Shown: positions 11,897 to 20,621 of the stretch, piece by piece
How positions within the stretch are numbered: the stretch's first letter is position 1
Layout: every line of letters begins with the position of its first letter
Assembly: GCF_021491915.1 (NCBI RefSeq)
Contig: NZ_CP090836.1
Location: 285,001-349,000 of the forward strand
Direction: 5' to 3'
Source of the DNA: Paracoccus everestensis
GTDB taxonomy: Bacteria; Pseudomonadota; Alphaproteobacteria; Rhodobacterales; Rhodobacteraceae
Length of the DNA stretch: 64,000 bases
Made by a program: the position numbers and the translations under genes
The notes under the pieces: model-generated
Database searches by the model: none
Told to the model about the DNA's origin: nothing
Seen by the model: the letters and a program-made list of their open reading frames with translations, nothing else

Positions 11897-11917
11897 GGGC
11901 GCGCGTGATGCGCGCCC
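11897..11917 (-). terminator. rho-independent terminator after the PRC-barrel gene
   Basis: An eight-pair G+C stem (GGGCGCGC against GCGCGCCC) with a five-base loop lies 18 bp after the stop. On the minus strand it is followed by TTTTCT, the expected short U tract. Confidence 0.75.
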
Positions 11918-11934
11918 CTTGGCCATGAAGACTG

Positions 11935-12489
11935 TTATTCGTCCATCCATTCGAAGGCCGGGGCATTCTCCAGGGCGGCACGGTCGGCGGTAAAGACGAT
12001 GAAGTATTCGTTTTCCGAATCGCCATCGCGGATCACGCGCAGCTGGTCCATGGACACGGCCACGGACCTTTCGCCCAGGCCCAGGAAGCCGCCGATATCG
12101 ACCAGCACGGCCTTGACCTGGCCGTCCTGGCTCAGCACGAGGTCGCTGATCTCGCCGATGTCGTTCCACTCCTGATCGACCTCGGTCACGGTCGCGTTCA
12201 CGTCCACTTCGGTTTCCGAGGTGTAGAGACGCTTGCCGATAAAGGTTTCCGCCGACATATCGCCCGCCATCGCGGTATAGCCGAAGCCGGCATCGGTCAT
12301 GGCACCACCGGCCGGCATGGTGGTCGCGGCAGGTGCCGTGGCCGCGTCGCCGGTCATCGGTGCCTCGGTGGTGGCAGGGGCGGCGGTTGTCGCGGGGGCG
12401 GTCGTCGTCGTGGTATCGGTCGCCGTCTGCGCCATGGCAGGCGCGGCAAGCATTGCGACAAGGGCGGTGGAAGCAAGAAGCTTGGTCAT
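11935..12489 (-). CDS. exported PRC-barrel domain protein
   Basis: The 184-residue product has a signal peptide (MTKLLASTALVAMLAAPAMA), a Thr/Ala/Pro-rich linker of about 45 residues, and a PRC-barrel domain from about residue 75 (ETFIGKRLYTSETE, IGEISDLVLSQDGQVKAVLVDIGGFLGLGERSVAV). Proteins of this layout are common in Rhodobacterales and are thought to act at the membrane or in the envelope, but no reaction is known. It is a single gene with its own terminator. The low-complexity linker is unusual only in composition. Confidence 0.85.
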   Translation of the reverse strand: MTKLLASTALVAMLAAPAMAQTATDTTTTTAPATTAAPATTEAPMTGDAATAPAATTMPAGGAMTDAGFGYTAMAGDMSAETFIGKRLYTSETEVDVNATVTEVDQEWNDIGEISDLVLSQDGQVKAVLVDIGGFLGLGERSVAVSMDQLRVIRDGDSENEYFIVFTADRAALENAPAFEWMDE

Positions 12490-12632
12490 GGTCGTTTCCT
12501 TCGGTCTGCGTAGGTCGTTCCGGCCATGGGCCGGCTATCCAACCAACAGGCGGAACGGGCAAGGGTTCCCACACGAGTTCGCCAGCAGGGCGTGGGCGTG
12601 CCTTTTCAGGGGTCGTAAAACCGTGGTTCTCT

Positions 12633-12646
12633 TTGCGTTTGATCAA
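12633..12646. promoter_or_regulatory. Fnr/NNR-type box before the 12.7-kb operon
   Basis: TTGCGTTTGATCAA has the TTG-N8-CAA layout of Crp/Fnr binding sites. Its right half is ATCAA and its left half TTGCG, so it mixes the two half-site kinds seen in this cluster. It is centred about 60 bp before the ATG at 12700, a spacing that allows activation from -41.5. Confidence 0.65.
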
Positions 12647-12699
12647 CGACGCCATGGCCGGGCCAGGGGATGTTGTCCGTCAAGGTTTGGGGGTCGGAC

Positions 12700-14055
12700 A
12701 TGCTGGGCAAGGCGCTTTCCAGATGGACATTGGCGTGGTTCGCATCGGCCTTGGCCTTTCTGCTGGCGGCCCTGGTGCTGGGTGCCTGGGGCCTTGCGGG
12801 GCCGGGTCGCTGGTCGGGGGCAGGGGCCTTGGCGGTCGTGCATCTGTTCGCGATCGGCTGGCTGTCCCAGATGATGCTGGGATCGCTGATCCAGTTCGTT
12901 CCGGTCCTGACCGCCCGCGTGTTGATCCTGCCCCGGCTGGCATTGCCGGGGCTGATCCTGTGCAGCCTGGGCGCCCTGGCCCTGGCCGCGGGCTTTCTGG
13001 CGCTCGAGGGCTGGCCCACGGGCATCCTGCTGATGGCCGGGCCGGTGCTGCTGGGGCTGGGTTTCGCGCTGACGGCTGCAATGCTTGGCGGGACGCTGAT
13101 CGCCGCGCAGGCCTGGCGCACGCAGGACGGCGCCATGCTGTCCTTGGCGCTCTTGGCGCTGCCGGTGCTGTGGGGGACCGGGGCAGGCATGGCCTGGGCG
13201 TTCGAAGGGGCGACCTGGGGCGCCGCGTTGCTGCCTGACGGGTTGCCCTTGCACATCCTGCTGGGTGCAGGCTTCTGGCTGACGCTGGCGGCGATGGGGG
13301 TCAGCTATCGCCTGTTTCCGATGTTCCTGATCGCGCCGGACGGGGGCAGCCCCTTGCGCCGGGCGGCCCTGATTCTGGCGGGGATTGCGCTAGCCCTGTT
13401 GATGGCCGGACTTGGCACGCTGTTGGCAGGCGGAAATCCCTGGCCCCTGGCCTGGGCTTGCGCGCTTGCCTGCACGCTTGCCACGGCCTTGTATCTGGCC
13501 GAAATCCGCCGCATCTGGCGCAGCCGCCGCGCGCCCCGCCCCGAAGTCAACATGGCGTGGAGCCGCGTGGCCTTGGCCTTTCTGGCCCTGGCCGCCGCCC
13601 TGGCCATTCCCGCCCTGACCTGGGGCGGTCCCTGGGCCGAGGCCGCGGTGTTCCTGGCCCTGGTCGGGTGGCTTTCCACGCTGACGCTGGCGCAGATGGT
13701 CAAGATCACCAGTTTCCTGACCTGGATCCAGGTCTTCGCACCCCTGATCGGGCGCGCCCCGGTGCCGATGGTCCATGACCTGACGGACGCACGCGCCGCC
13801 CGGCGCGCCTTGGCGCTGTGGGTCGGGGGCGTTGCGACCGGCACCCTTGCCCTGGCCGTGCAAAGCCCGGCGTTGTTCGAAACTGCGACCTTGGCGCTTT
13901 TGCTGGCAGCCCTGCTGCATGGGCGCGAACTGATCGCGATCCGCCGCCTGCGTCATCTTTCCGACAAGATGCGCCCCGCCAAGATGCCGCCGATGATCCT
14001 TCCCCAATCCGACCGGAGTTTCGACCATGACATCCCCCGCCCCGCATCAGCTTGA
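12700..14055 (+). CDS. polytopic membrane protein of the denitrification cluster
   Basis: The protein has about 450 residues and roughly twelve hydrophobic segments, with conserved-looking His in VVHLFAIGWLSQMMLG, PLHILLGAGFW and a late HGRE. It resembles NnrS-like or subunit-I-like membrane proteins found in nitrite/NO clusters, but I cannot give it a family with certainty. It starts at ATG 12700 (MLGKALSRW); an ATG at 12670 is in frame but lies close to the box. It overlaps the next gene by 29 bp and is first in a three-gene operon behind an Fnr-type box. A role in handling haem, copper or NO at the membrane is inference only. Confidence 0.7.
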   Translation: MLGKALSRWTLAWFASALAFLLAALVLGAWGLAGPGRWSGAGALAVVHLFAIGWLSQMMLGSLIQFVPVLTARVLILPRLALPGLILCSLGALALAAGFLALEGWPTGILLMAGPVLLGLGFALTAAMLGGTLIAAQAWRTQDGAMLSLALLALPVLWGTGAGMAWAFEGATWGAALLPDGLPLHILLGAGFWLTLAAMGVSYRLFPMFLIAPDGGSPLRRAALILAGIALALLMAGLGTLLAGGNPWPLAWACALACTLATALYLAEIRRIWRSRRAPRPEVNMAWSRVALAFLALAAALAIPALTWGGPWAEAAVFLALVGWLSTLTLAQMVKITSFLTWIQVFAPLIGRAPVPMVHDLTDARAARRALALWVGGVATGTLALAVQSPALFETATLALLLAALLHGRELIAIRRLRHLSDKMRPAKMPPMILPQSDRSFDHDIPRPASA

Positions 14056-14545
14056 CGTCCGACCCTCGCTTGCGCAGGGCCAGGATCCCTTTGCCCTGAT
14101 CATGCAGGCCGTGGACGGCTTGCAGCCGGGCCAGCCCCTGGTGCTGATCGCGCCGTTCCGTCCCGTACCCTTGTTCAACGTGATGGCGAACCGCGGCTTT
14201 TCGGCGCGTGACCGGCAACTGCCCGATGGCGGCTGGCAGGTCGAGTTCACCCCCGTCGCGGGCGAGAGGGTCGAGGAAGGGCTTGCCCCCGGATCGGCCC
14301 CCGGTGCGGCGCTGTGGCCCGATCCGGCCCGCACGCTGGATTTGTCGGGGCTGATGCCGCCCGAACCGATGGTGCGGATTCTGGAAACCATCGACCGCAT
14401 GGCCCCGGGCGAGGTGCTGTTCGCGACCCTGGACCGAGAGCCGATGTTCCTGTTCCCGGAACTGGCGATGCGCCATCACGAATGGGCGGGGAATTTCGCG
14501 GCCGACGGGGCCACCTATCGGTTGCTGGTGCGGCGCGGGATCTGA
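14027..14545 (+). CDS. double DUF2249 domain protein
   Basis: Two copies of the DUF2249 fold are visible in 172 residues: residues about 8-75 (LDVRPSLAQGQDPFALIMQAVDGLQPGQPLVLIAPFRPVPLFNVM) and about 102-172 (LDLSGLMPPEPMVRILETIDRMAPGEVLFATLDREPMFLFPEL). DUF2249 resembles TusA-type sulfur-carrier folds and is often found next to denitrification and haemerythrin genes; no biochemical function is established. The tandem arrangement and the overlap with the preceding membrane protein suggest the two work together. No cysteine is present in the position used by TusA, so sulfur transfer of that kind is unlikely. Confidence 0.8.
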   Translation: MTSPAPHQLDVRPSLAQGQDPFALIMQAVDGLQPGQPLVLIAPFRPVPLFNVMANRGFSARDRQLPDGGWQVEFTPVAGERVEEGLAPGSAPGAALWPDPARTLDLSGLMPPEPMVRILETIDRMAPGEVLFATLDREPMFLFPELAMRHHEWAGNFAADGATYRLLVRRGI

Positions 14546-14550
14546 AGGGG

Positions 14551-14838
14551 ATGATCATGGCCGACTTGCAGGATCGTGTCCGCGACAGGCTGCGGACCGT
14601 GCTGGACCCGGAAACCGGCCGCGATCTGCTGGCCATGGGCATGATCTATGGCATCCAGGTCGATGAGGGCGGTCATGTCGCGGTCCAGATGACGACCACC
14701 ACGCGCGGCTGCCCCCTGGCGGATTTCCTGCGCCTGGGGGTGGAAGCGGCGCTGCAATCCTTGGACGGCGTCATGTCGGTTGATGTGCAACTGATCTGGG
14801 AACCCGCCTGGTCCCCAGACCGGATGGAGCCGCTGTGA
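14551..14838 (+). CDS. DUF59 (MIP18/PaaD-like) metal-sulfur assembly protein
   Basis: A 95-residue protein with the DUF59 pattern VRDRLRTVLDPETGRDLLAMGMIYGIQVDEGGHVAVQMTTTTRGCPLADFL, including the conserved cysteine in RGCPL. Family members help iron-sulfur cluster insertion (SufT, PaaD, Cia2). The start ATG 14551 follows GAAGGGG; ATG 14557 is possible. It is last in the operon, five bases after the DUF2249 gene. Here it may serve maturation of a denitrification or NO-sensitive metalloprotein, which is inference from context. Confidence 0.8.
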   Translation: MIMADLQDRVRDRLRTVLDPETGRDLLAMGMIYGIQVDEGGHVAVQMTTTTRGCPLADFLRLGVEAALQSLDGVMSVDVQLIWEPAWSPDRMEPL

Positions 14839-14851
14839 CGCGGCCCTCCCC

Positions 14852-16066
14852 TCAGGCGCGGGCCGCCTGAACCCCGCCCGCCTGGCGGCGGCGGAACATC
14901 AGCATCCCATAATGTTCCGCCACGAATATCCCGAAGGCCAGGATCCACAGGATGCCCGCAGCCTCCATCAATCCTGCCGATCCCGTCAGGTCGGCCAGGG
15001 GCCGCGCCAGGGCCGCCGCGAACAGGCACAGATAGGACAGCGCCGTCACCCGCGAGGCCGTCAGTGCCCGTCCCGTATGGCCCCGCGTGGCCCGCGACAT
15101 CACCGCCAGCATCATCGCCCCGATCACCCCAACGGTCAGCACGTGCAGCGCGGACACGGGCTGAACGATGCCCAGACCCGCTGCCGAAATGGTCCCGAAC
15201 CCCAGCGGCACAAAGGCATAGGCCAGGTGCAGCACCCACAGCAGCGGTTCCGGCCGGGTGGCCCATCCGCGCCAGCGGGCCAGCCGGGCGGCGTTCATCA
15301 GGCCCGCAACGGCGCAGGCCAGCGCCGACAGGGGCGCTTCGGGCGCCAATGTCCAGGCGGCAAGCGCCAGGGCCGATACCGCGATCGCTCCCATATCGAA
15401 GCGGTTATACGGAACGGGCATCGTTCCCGCCCCCTGCCGGTTCAGCCAGTTGCGGGTAAAGCTGGGGATGATGCGCCCGCCGATGATCAGCACCAGCATG
15501 ACATAGCCCGCCACCGCCGCGCGCAGCCATGCCGCCGGATCCCCCTCCAGCAGCACCGCGCCGTGAAAGCCCAGATTGCCCGCCATGATCGCCGCAACCC
15601 CGGCCAGCACCTTGAGGTCGTTCCATTTGCGCCCCGCGACGATCTCTCGCGCGGCAATGGCCAGCAGCAAGGGCAGGAAGGCGGCGTCGATCAGCGCAGC
15701 GACCCCCGTCCCGGTCAGTGCGGCCCCCGCCATTGCCGCCCGTCCTGCCGCCCAGACGGAAAACAGCCCGATCAGCGCGCGTCCCGATACCGGCAGGCTG
15801 CCGGTCCAGTTCGGGATGGCGGTCAGCAAGAACCCCGCCAGCACTGCCGGGGCGAAACCGAAGACCATTTCATGCGCGTGCCACAGGACGGGACCGTAAT
15901 CGCCGCCGAGCGGCAGCCCGTGAATCAGCGCCGCGATCCACAGCGCCATGGCCATCGCCGCCCAGACGGCGCCGCCCAGAAAGAAGGGCCGGAACCCGTA
16001 TGACCACAGCGCGGCGCCGTCGGGCCGCAGGCCACGGGGGATTCGGGGGCGTTTCGTGTCAGTCAT
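14852..16066 (-). CDS. nnrS: NnrS family membrane protein
   Basis: NnrS is a haem- and copper-containing membrane protein made under nitrite/NO respiration that protects cells against NO stress. The 404 residues show the typical start WSYGFRPFFLGGAVWAAMAMALWI, the LWHAHEMVFGFAPAVLAGFLLTAIPNWTG block with conserved His, and NRFDMGAIAVSALAL, HVLTVGVIGAMMLAVMSRATRGHTGR. The start MTDTKRPRIPRG is chosen because upstream codons run into the nirK regulatory region. It is divergent from nirK, and the Fnr box at 16125 could serve both. Confidence 0.93.
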   Translation of the reverse strand: MTDTKRPRIPRGLRPDGAALWSYGFRPFFLGGAVWAAMAMALWIAALIHGLPLGGDYGPVLWHAHEMVFGFAPAVLAGFLLTAIPNWTGSLPVSGRALIGLFSVWAAGRAAMAGAALTGTGVAALIDAAFLPLLLAIAAREIVAGRKWNDLKVLAGVAAIMAGNLGFHGAVLLEGDPAAWLRAAVAGYVMLVLIIGGRIIPSFTRNWLNRQGAGTMPVPYNRFDMGAIAVSALALAAWTLAPEAPLSALACAVAGLMNAARLARWRGWATRPEPLLWVLHLAYAFVPLGFGTISAAGLGIVQPVSALHVLTVGVIGAMMLAVMSRATRGHTGRALTASRVTALSYLCLFAAALARPLADLTGSAGLMEAAGILWILAFGIFVAEHYGMLMFRRRQAGGVQAARA

Positions 16067-16124
16067 GGCGCATTCCCTTTCATCGTCGTTTCCCCGACCG
16101 ATAGACCGGAAAAGCACCCGCTCT

Positions 16125-16138
16125 TTGCGTTGACGCAA
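16125..16138. promoter_or_regulatory. Fnr-type box between nnrS and nirK
   Basis: TTGCGTTGACGCAA is a symmetrical TTGCG-N4-CGCAA site. It lies 59 bp before the nnrS start and 127 bp before the nirK start, so it is well placed for nnrS and possible for nirK with a long leader. Confidence 0.75.
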
Positions 16139-16265
16139 GCAAGGGGGCGAAAGGGGGCGACTTGGTTGTTCCAGCACAACGTTTCGCGCGGCCCTTCGTG
16201 GCATTGTTCACTCAACCGGAATGAACCGGAACCGTCCTTGTCATCGAGTGTGAAGGAAACCAGCC

Positions 16266-17399
16266 ATGACCAACCTGTCCGTCAGCCGCCGCACGATCCT
16301 TGCAGGCGCAGCCATTGCCGGCGCGCTGAGCCAGGTGCGCGTCGCCGCAGCCGAAACCGCCAGTGCCGCCAAGGTGCTGACCCCCGCGACCGCCGTGGAC
16401 GTGGACAGCCTGCCGCGCGTCAAGATCGACCTGGTCGATCCGCCCTTTGTCCACGCCCATGAACAGGTCGCGACCGGTGGCCCGAAAGTGGTCGAATTCA
16501 CGATGAACATCATGGAGAAGAAGATCGCCCTTGACGACAACGGCGCGGAATACTGGGCATCCACCTTCAACGGCACCGTGCCGGGACCGCTGATGGTGGT
16601 GCACGAAGGCGATTATGTCGAACTGACGCTGGTCAACCCGCCCGCAAACGAATTGATGCACAACATCGACTTCCACAGCGCGACCGGCGCGCTGGGCGGG
16701 GGCGCGCTGACCCAGGTGAACCCCGGCGAACGCTGCATCCTGCGCTTCAAGGCGACGAAGCCCGGCGTCTTCGTTTATCACTGCGCCCCTCCGGGGATGG
16801 TCGCCTGGCACGTCGTGTCCGGCATGAACGGCGCCATCATGGTGCTGCCGCGCGACGGGCTGAAGGACCGCGACGGCAAGCTGGTCAGCTATGACAAGGT
16901 CTACTATGTCGGCGAGCAAGACTTCTATGTGCCGCGCGACGAGGCGGGCAACTGGAAGACCTATGACAGCCCCGGCGAAAGCTATGAGGATGTCGTGGCT
17001 GTGATGAAGACCCTGACGCCGACCCATGTGGTCTTCAACGGCGGCGTGGGCGCCCTGACGGGCGACAACGCGATGACCGCGAATGTCGGGGAAACGGTGG
17101 CCTTTGTCCACAGCCAGGCCAACCGCGACACGCGGCCCCACCTGATCGGCGGGCACGGCGATTACGTCTGGGCCACGGGCAAGTTCAACAATCCTCCCGA
17201 AACCGGGCTGGAAACCTGGTTCATCCCGGGCGGGACTGCCGGCCTGATGATCTATACCTTCGAACAGCCCGGCGTTTACGCCTATGTGAACCACAACCTG
17301 ATCGAGGCTTTCGAGCTTGGCGCCGCAGCCCATGTCGTCGTCAAGGGCGACTGGAACGACGACCTGATGAAGCTGGTCGAGGGCCCCGCCGCCGTCTGA
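16266..17399 (+). CDS. nirK: copper-containing nitrite reductase precursor
   Basis: NirK reduces nitrite to NO in the periplasm. The 377-residue precursor starts with a twin-arginine signal ([14 protein letters not shown]). All copper ligands are present with standard spacing: type 1 copper His132, Cys173, His182, Met187; type 2 copper His137, His172, His343; catalytic Asp135 and His292. The blocks [31 protein letters not shown] and [16 protein letters not shown] leave no doubt. AAGGA precedes the ATG. nirV follows 72 bp later. The likely electron donor is the pseudoazurin encoded at 19.2 kb. Confidence 0.98.
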   Translation: MTNLSVSRRTILAGAAIAGALSQVRVAAAETASAAKVLTPATAVDVDSLPRVKIDLVDPPFVHAHEQVATGGPKVVEFTMNIMEKKIALDDNGAEYWASTFNGTVPGPLMVVHEGDYVELTLVNPPANELMHNIDFHSATGALGGGALTQVNPGERCILRFKATKPGVFVYHCAPPGMVAWHVVSGMNGAIMVLPRDGLKDRDGKLVSYDKVYYVGEQDFYVPRDEAGNWKTYDSPGESYEDVVAVMKTLTPTHVVFNGGVGALTGDNAMTANVGETVAFVHSQANRDTRPHLIGGHGDYVWATGKFNNPPETGLETWFIPGGTAGLMIYTFEQPGVYAYVNHNLIEAFELGAAAHVVVKGDWNDDLMKLVEGPAAV

Positions 17400-17471
17400 C
17401 CCGATCATCCGCAGCCGTCCCCGCGAACCTGCGGGGGCGGCCCGCCCGTTTCCCTGACCGGAGCGAAGGAT

Positions 17472-18284
17472 ATGCACGCAACCGCCGTTCTGCTTGCCGG
17501 CGCCGCCGCCGGGGCGCTTGGCCTGTCCCTTTGGCCCCAGGACCGACCCGTCGTCCGGGATCTGCCCCGGATGATGCTGCTGGAACCCCAGCCCTTCGAA
17601 CACCGGCTGGACGGCGACTGGCGGCAAGCCGGGCGGTCCACCGATGCCCCAGTCCGGACCACCCGGATCCCGGCGCCCATCGAGATCATGGAAACCCCGA
17701 TCAGCACCGGACAATGGCTGGACTGCGTGGCCGCGGGCGCCTGCCTTGCACCGGGCGGTCCGACCGACCGGCCCGACCTGCCGGTGACGGGGGTCAGTTG
17801 GCTGGACGCGGCCGCCTATGCCGAATGGTTGTCGGGGGAAACCGGCCAGACCTGGCGCCTGCCTGCCGATGTCGAATGGGCCTTTGCCGCGGCCGAGATG
17901 TTTCGCGACGATGCCTTGGGCGTGGACGGCGATCCCGACAATCCGGCCGTCCTGTGGCTGGCCGAATATGCAGCCGATGCGGCGCGCAGCCGCGAACTGG
18001 ACCGCGAGGTGCGCCCCGTGGGCAGCCTGAACGTCAATTCGCGGGGCTTGCGCGATATCGGCGGGGCCGTCTGGGAATGGACCTCGACTTGCCTGCGGCG
18101 CGTCGATCAGGATCCGCTGGGCAGGATCCTGTCCCAGGACGAAACCTGCGGCATCTATATCGTCGAAGGGCTGCACCGCGCCGCCGTGTCCGATTTCGTG
18201 CGCGATCCCAAATCGGGCGGCTGCTCGGTCGGCGTGCCCCCCGCCAACCTGGGCTTTCGCCTGGTCCGAGAGGTCGGGGGCTGA
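17472..18284 (+). CDS. nirV: NirV, formylglycine-generating-enzyme-like protein
   Basis: The 270-residue product belongs to the FGE/sulfatase-modifying factor fold and matches the nirK-linked NirV group in position and length. An N-terminal hydrophobic stretch (TAVLLAGAAAGALGLSLWP) suggests export or membrane anchoring. Fold markers are PVTGVSWLDAAAYAEWLSGETGQTWRLPADVEWAFAA, NSRGLRDIGGAVWEWTSTC and NLGFRLVRE. NirV is not essential for nitrite reduction in organisms where it was tested, and its reaction is unknown. It follows nirK in the same direction and probably shares its transcript. Confidence 0.9.
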   Translation: MHATAVLLAGAAAGALGLSLWPQDRPVVRDLPRMMLLEPQPFEHRLDGDWRQAGRSTDAPVRTTRIPAPIEIMETPISTGQWLDCVAAGACLAPGGPTDRPDLPVTGVSWLDAAAYAEWLSGETGQTWRLPADVEWAFAAAEMFRDDALGVDGDPDNPAVLWLAEYAADAARSRELDREVRPVGSLNVNSRGLRDIGGAVWEWTSTCLRRVDQDPLGRILSQDETCGIYIVEGLHRAAVSDFVRDPKSGGCSVGVPPANLGFRLVREVGG

Positions 18285-18354
18285 CAAACATCCCCGATCC
18301 CGTCGAAGCCTTTGCGTCCCTTCCCGTTTTGCGGCACTAACAGAAAGACCCATC

Positions 18355-19062
18355 GTGAAGGCGCAAGACGTGGCTATCGACGTATCCCAGGTTCGCAACC
18401 TGCCCCTGTTCCAGCAAATGGAACCGGCCGCCCTGGCGCGCCTGATGGCCCGCGCCACGCCGCGCCGGGTTCCGCAGGCGGGCCTGGTCTTTGAACAAGG
18501 GGCCGAGGCGGTGGCATTCTATCTGCTGCTGCACGGGCGGCTGAAGGTGACGCAGGTCACGCCCGACGGGCAGCAGGTGATGGTCCGCGTCGTCCATCCG
18601 GGCGACCTGTTCGGCTTTGCCCGCGCGCTGGCCCGGCCCGACTATCCCGGCACCGCGCGCGCTGCTGTCGAATCCATCGTGGTGGGCTGGCCCATGGCCG
18701 ACTGGGACGCGGTGGTCGAAAACAACCCGCGCCTGGCCATCAATGCCATGCAGACCATCGGCCAGCGCCTGGACGAGGCTCATACCCGCCTGCGCGAGAT
18801 GTCCACCCAAGAGGTCGAGCGCCGCGTGGCCCATGCCGTCCTGCGCCTGGCCGAAAAGGCCGGCCGGATCGAGGCTGCGGGCACCCGCATTGACTTTCCC
18901 ATTACCCGCCAGGACATTGCCGAAATGACGGGAACCACGCTGCATACCGTATCGCGGGTGCTGTCGGCCTGGGAAGCGCAGGGCTTGGTCGAAGGTGGAC
19001 GGCAAAAGCTGACGGTGGTCGATATCGAGGGCCTGGCCCTGATCGCCGACCCCGAAACCTAA
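18355..19062 (+). CDS. Crp/Fnr-family regulator, NnrR-like
   Basis: A 235-residue cyclic-nucleotide-binding-fold regulator with a C-terminal helix-turn-helix. It lacks the N-terminal cysteine cluster of Fnr, so it does not carry an iron-sulfur oxygen sensor of that type; NO sensing as in NNR-type proteins is likely. The recognition helix reads TTLHTVSRVLSAWE: the Fnr glutamate position before T-x-SR is His, which could suit TTGCG/CGCAA half-sites. The start is GTG at 18355; no ATG is available nearby. It follows nirV by 70 bp and precedes the pseudoazurin gene, which has a TTGCG-type box. Confidence 0.88.
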   Translation: MKAQDVAIDVSQVRNLPLFQQMEPAALARLMARATPRRVPQAGLVFEQGAEAVAFYLLLHGRLKVTQVTPDGQQVMVRVVHPGDLFGFARALARPDYPGTARAAVESIVVGWPMADWDAVVENNPRLAINAMQTIGQRLDEAHTRLREMSTQEVERRVAHAVLRLAEKAGRIEAAGTRIDFPITRQDIAEMTGTTLHTVSRVLSAWEAQGLVEGGRQKLTVVDIEGLALIADPET

Positions 19063-19074
19063 CCGTCCCCTTGT

Positions 19075-19088
19075 TTGCGTTTTCGCAA
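19075..19088. promoter_or_regulatory. Fnr-type box before pseudoazurin
   Basis: TTGCGTTTTCGCAA is a perfect TTGCG-N4-CGCAA palindrome, centred about 80 bp before the pseudoazurin ATG at 19162. Confidence 0.75.
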
Positions 19089-19161
19089 AGTGCGGGTGGC
19101 CGCCAAGGCCTAAAGTCCTGATCAACGGGCCAGGATCGGCCCGCCTATTCAGGAGATGACC

Positions 19162-19599
19162 ATGAAACGCGCTTTCTTCCTTGCCGCCCCCGCCCTGATG
19201 CTGGCCCTGGGGGGCACGGCCTTTGCCGCCGAACACGAAGTGCATATGCTCAACAAGGGCGAGGCCGGGATGATGGTGTTCGAACCCGCCTTCGTGAAGG
19301 CCGAGCCCGGCGACGTGATCCATTTCATTCCCACCGACAAAAGCCACAACGTCGAAGCCATCAAGGACATCCTGCCCGAGGGCGTGGAAACCTTCAAAAG
19401 CAAGATCAACGAGGAGTTTTCGCTGACCGTGACCGAGCCGGGATTGTACGGCGTCAAGTGCACGCCGCATTTCGCGATGGGCATGGTGGGCCTGATCCAG
19501 GTGGGCGACGCGCCCGCGAACCTCGAGGCGGCCAAGACCGTGAAGCTGTCCAAGAAGGCGCGCGAGCGCATGGACGCGGAAATCGCCCAGGTCCAGTGA
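19162..19599 (+). CDS. pseudoazurin precursor
   Basis: Pseudoazurin is a small periplasmic blue-copper protein that passes electrons from the cytochrome bc1 complex to nitrite reductase. The 145-residue precursor has a signal peptide cleaved after AFA (residue 22). The copper ligands His62, Cys100, His103 and Met108 correspond to mature residues 40, 78, 81 and 86, exactly as in known pseudoazurins. The start is ATG 19162 because AGGAG sits six to seven bases before it; an ATG two codons earlier overlaps that site. Its own Fnr-type box suggests co-regulation with nirK. Confidence 0.97.
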   Translation: MKRAFFLAAPALMLALGGTAFAAEHEVHMLNKGEAGMMVFEPAFVKAEPGDVIHFIPTDKSHNVEAIKDILPEGVETFKSKINEEFSLTVTEPGLYGVKCTPHFAMGMVGLIQVGDAPANLEAAKTVKLSKKARERMDAEIAQVQ

Positions 19600-19666
19600 C
19601 GCCGATGACCGGCGGGGCGGGTGACAGCCGCCCCTGCCTTCTTTCTTCCAGAAAAGGCCGCATCCG

Positions 19667-20383
19667 ATGAGCATGAAACTGTCTGCCGCGCACCGCCAGG
19701 TGGCCTGCCAGGCGCGGCTTTTCGCGACCCTGCCGGCCGGACTGCGCGACACCTTGCTGGATGCGGCCCATGTCGTCCATCTGCGGCGCGGGCAGGTTCT
19801 GTTCCAGCATGGCGATGACGCCCAGGCGATCCATATCGTCGCCGATGGCTGGATCAAGCTGTATCGCATCGCGCCCAACGGGGCCGAAGCCGTGGTGGGC
19901 GTGATGACACGGGGTCAAAGCTTTGGCGAACCCATCGCCCTGCGCCAGGCGGCCTATCCCGTGTCGGCCGAGGCGGTGACGGCCTGCGACCTGATCGCCG
20001 TGCCAGCGCGGGCTTTCCTGGATATGCTGCAAACCCGGCCCGAGGCCGCGATCTCCATTCTGTCGGCGACCTTCCTGCACCTGCAAGGTCTGGTCGAACA
20101 GATCGAGCAGCTGAAGGCCCGGTCGGGCGCGCAGCGGGTGGCCGAATTCCTGCTGGAACTGTGTCCCGAGGGCACCGAAAGCGCCACGGTCGTGCTGCCC
20201 TATGACAAGGCGCTGATCGCGGGTAGGCTGGGGATGAAGCCCGAAAGCCTGTCCCGCGCCTTTGCGAAGCTGCGGGAACTGGGCGTGCGGGTGAACCAAT
20301 CAAGCGCCGCCATATCATCCGTTTCGCGCCTTCACGACCTGGCCCATGCCGAAGCGTTCGGCGCGATCAGCCGCGTCATCTGA
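19667..20383 (+). CDS. Crp/Fnr-family regulator, Dnr/NNR-like
   Basis: A second regulator of 238 residues, unlike the first. The effector domain (LPAGLRDTLLDAAHVVHLRRGQVLFQHGDDAQAIHIVADGWIKLYRIAPNGAEAVVGVMTRGQSFGEPIAL) and the helix-turn-helix YDKALIAGRLGMKPESLSRAFAKLRELG match Dnr/NNR-type NO-responsive activators. The recognition helix keeps the E-S-x-SR pattern that reads TTGA-type half-sites, and it lacks the Fnr cysteines. GAAAAGG precedes the ATG. The gene's 3' end overlaps the convergent norF by eight bases. A likely target is the norC box TTGTC-N4-GTCAA, by inference. Confidence 0.9.
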   Translation: MSMKLSAAHRQVACQARLFATLPAGLRDTLLDAAHVVHLRRGQVLFQHGDDAQAIHIVADGWIKLYRIAPNGAEAVVGVMTRGQSFGEPIALRQAAYPVSAEAVTACDLIAVPARAFLDMLQTRPEAAISILSATFLHLQGLVEQIEQLKARSGAQRVAEFLLELCPEGTESATVVLPYDKALIAGRLGMKPESLSRAFAKLRELGVRVNQSSAAISSVSRLHDLAHAEAFGAISRVI

Positions 20384-20621
20384 CCGCAGCCAACCCCCAG
20401 ACCACGCAAAGCCACAAGGCCAGCGGCACCAGGAAGGCCGGCAGCCATCCCGGTGCGCGGTCTAGATGCAGGAAGCCGCCCAGGATCGCCCGCGCCTTGG
20501 CCCAGGCCAGGACCAGCAGCCCGGCTGCGGCAATACGTCCGTCCTGCGTCGCCACGGCCACGGTCGCCAGGATCAAGGCGATCAGCATCAGCCAGTTGCG
20601 GGTCAATCGGTCCATCGTCAT
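20376..20621 (-). CDS. norF: NorF, nitric oxide reductase accessory membrane protein
   Basis: An 81-residue protein with two or three hydrophobic segments, in the position and size of NorF, which aids NorCB activity. Visible features are RNWLMLIALILATVAVATQDGR and FLVPLALWLCVVWGLAAVR. The ATG at 20621 shares one base with the norE stop (TGATG), so it is translationally coupled. It is the last gene of norCBQDEF. Sequence alone is weak; the assignment rests mainly on synteny and topology. Confidence 0.85.
   Translation of the reverse strand: MTMDRLTRNWLMLIALILATVAVATQDGRIAAAGLLVLAWAKARAILGGFLHLDRAPGWLPAFLVPLALWLCVVWGLAAVR

Noticed and set aside
14840..14866. GCGGCCC / GGGCCGC hairpin at the convergent ends of the DUF59 and nnrS genes
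   Set aside because: The loop is 13 bases and there is no U tract on either side; part of it is nnrS coding sequence, so I did not list it as a terminator.
16212..18458. A 748-codon minus-strand frame opposite nirK and nirV
   Set aside because: It is antisense to two well-supported genes, and its protein shows the Gly/Arg/Ala/His-rich composition of a GC-rich shadow frame.
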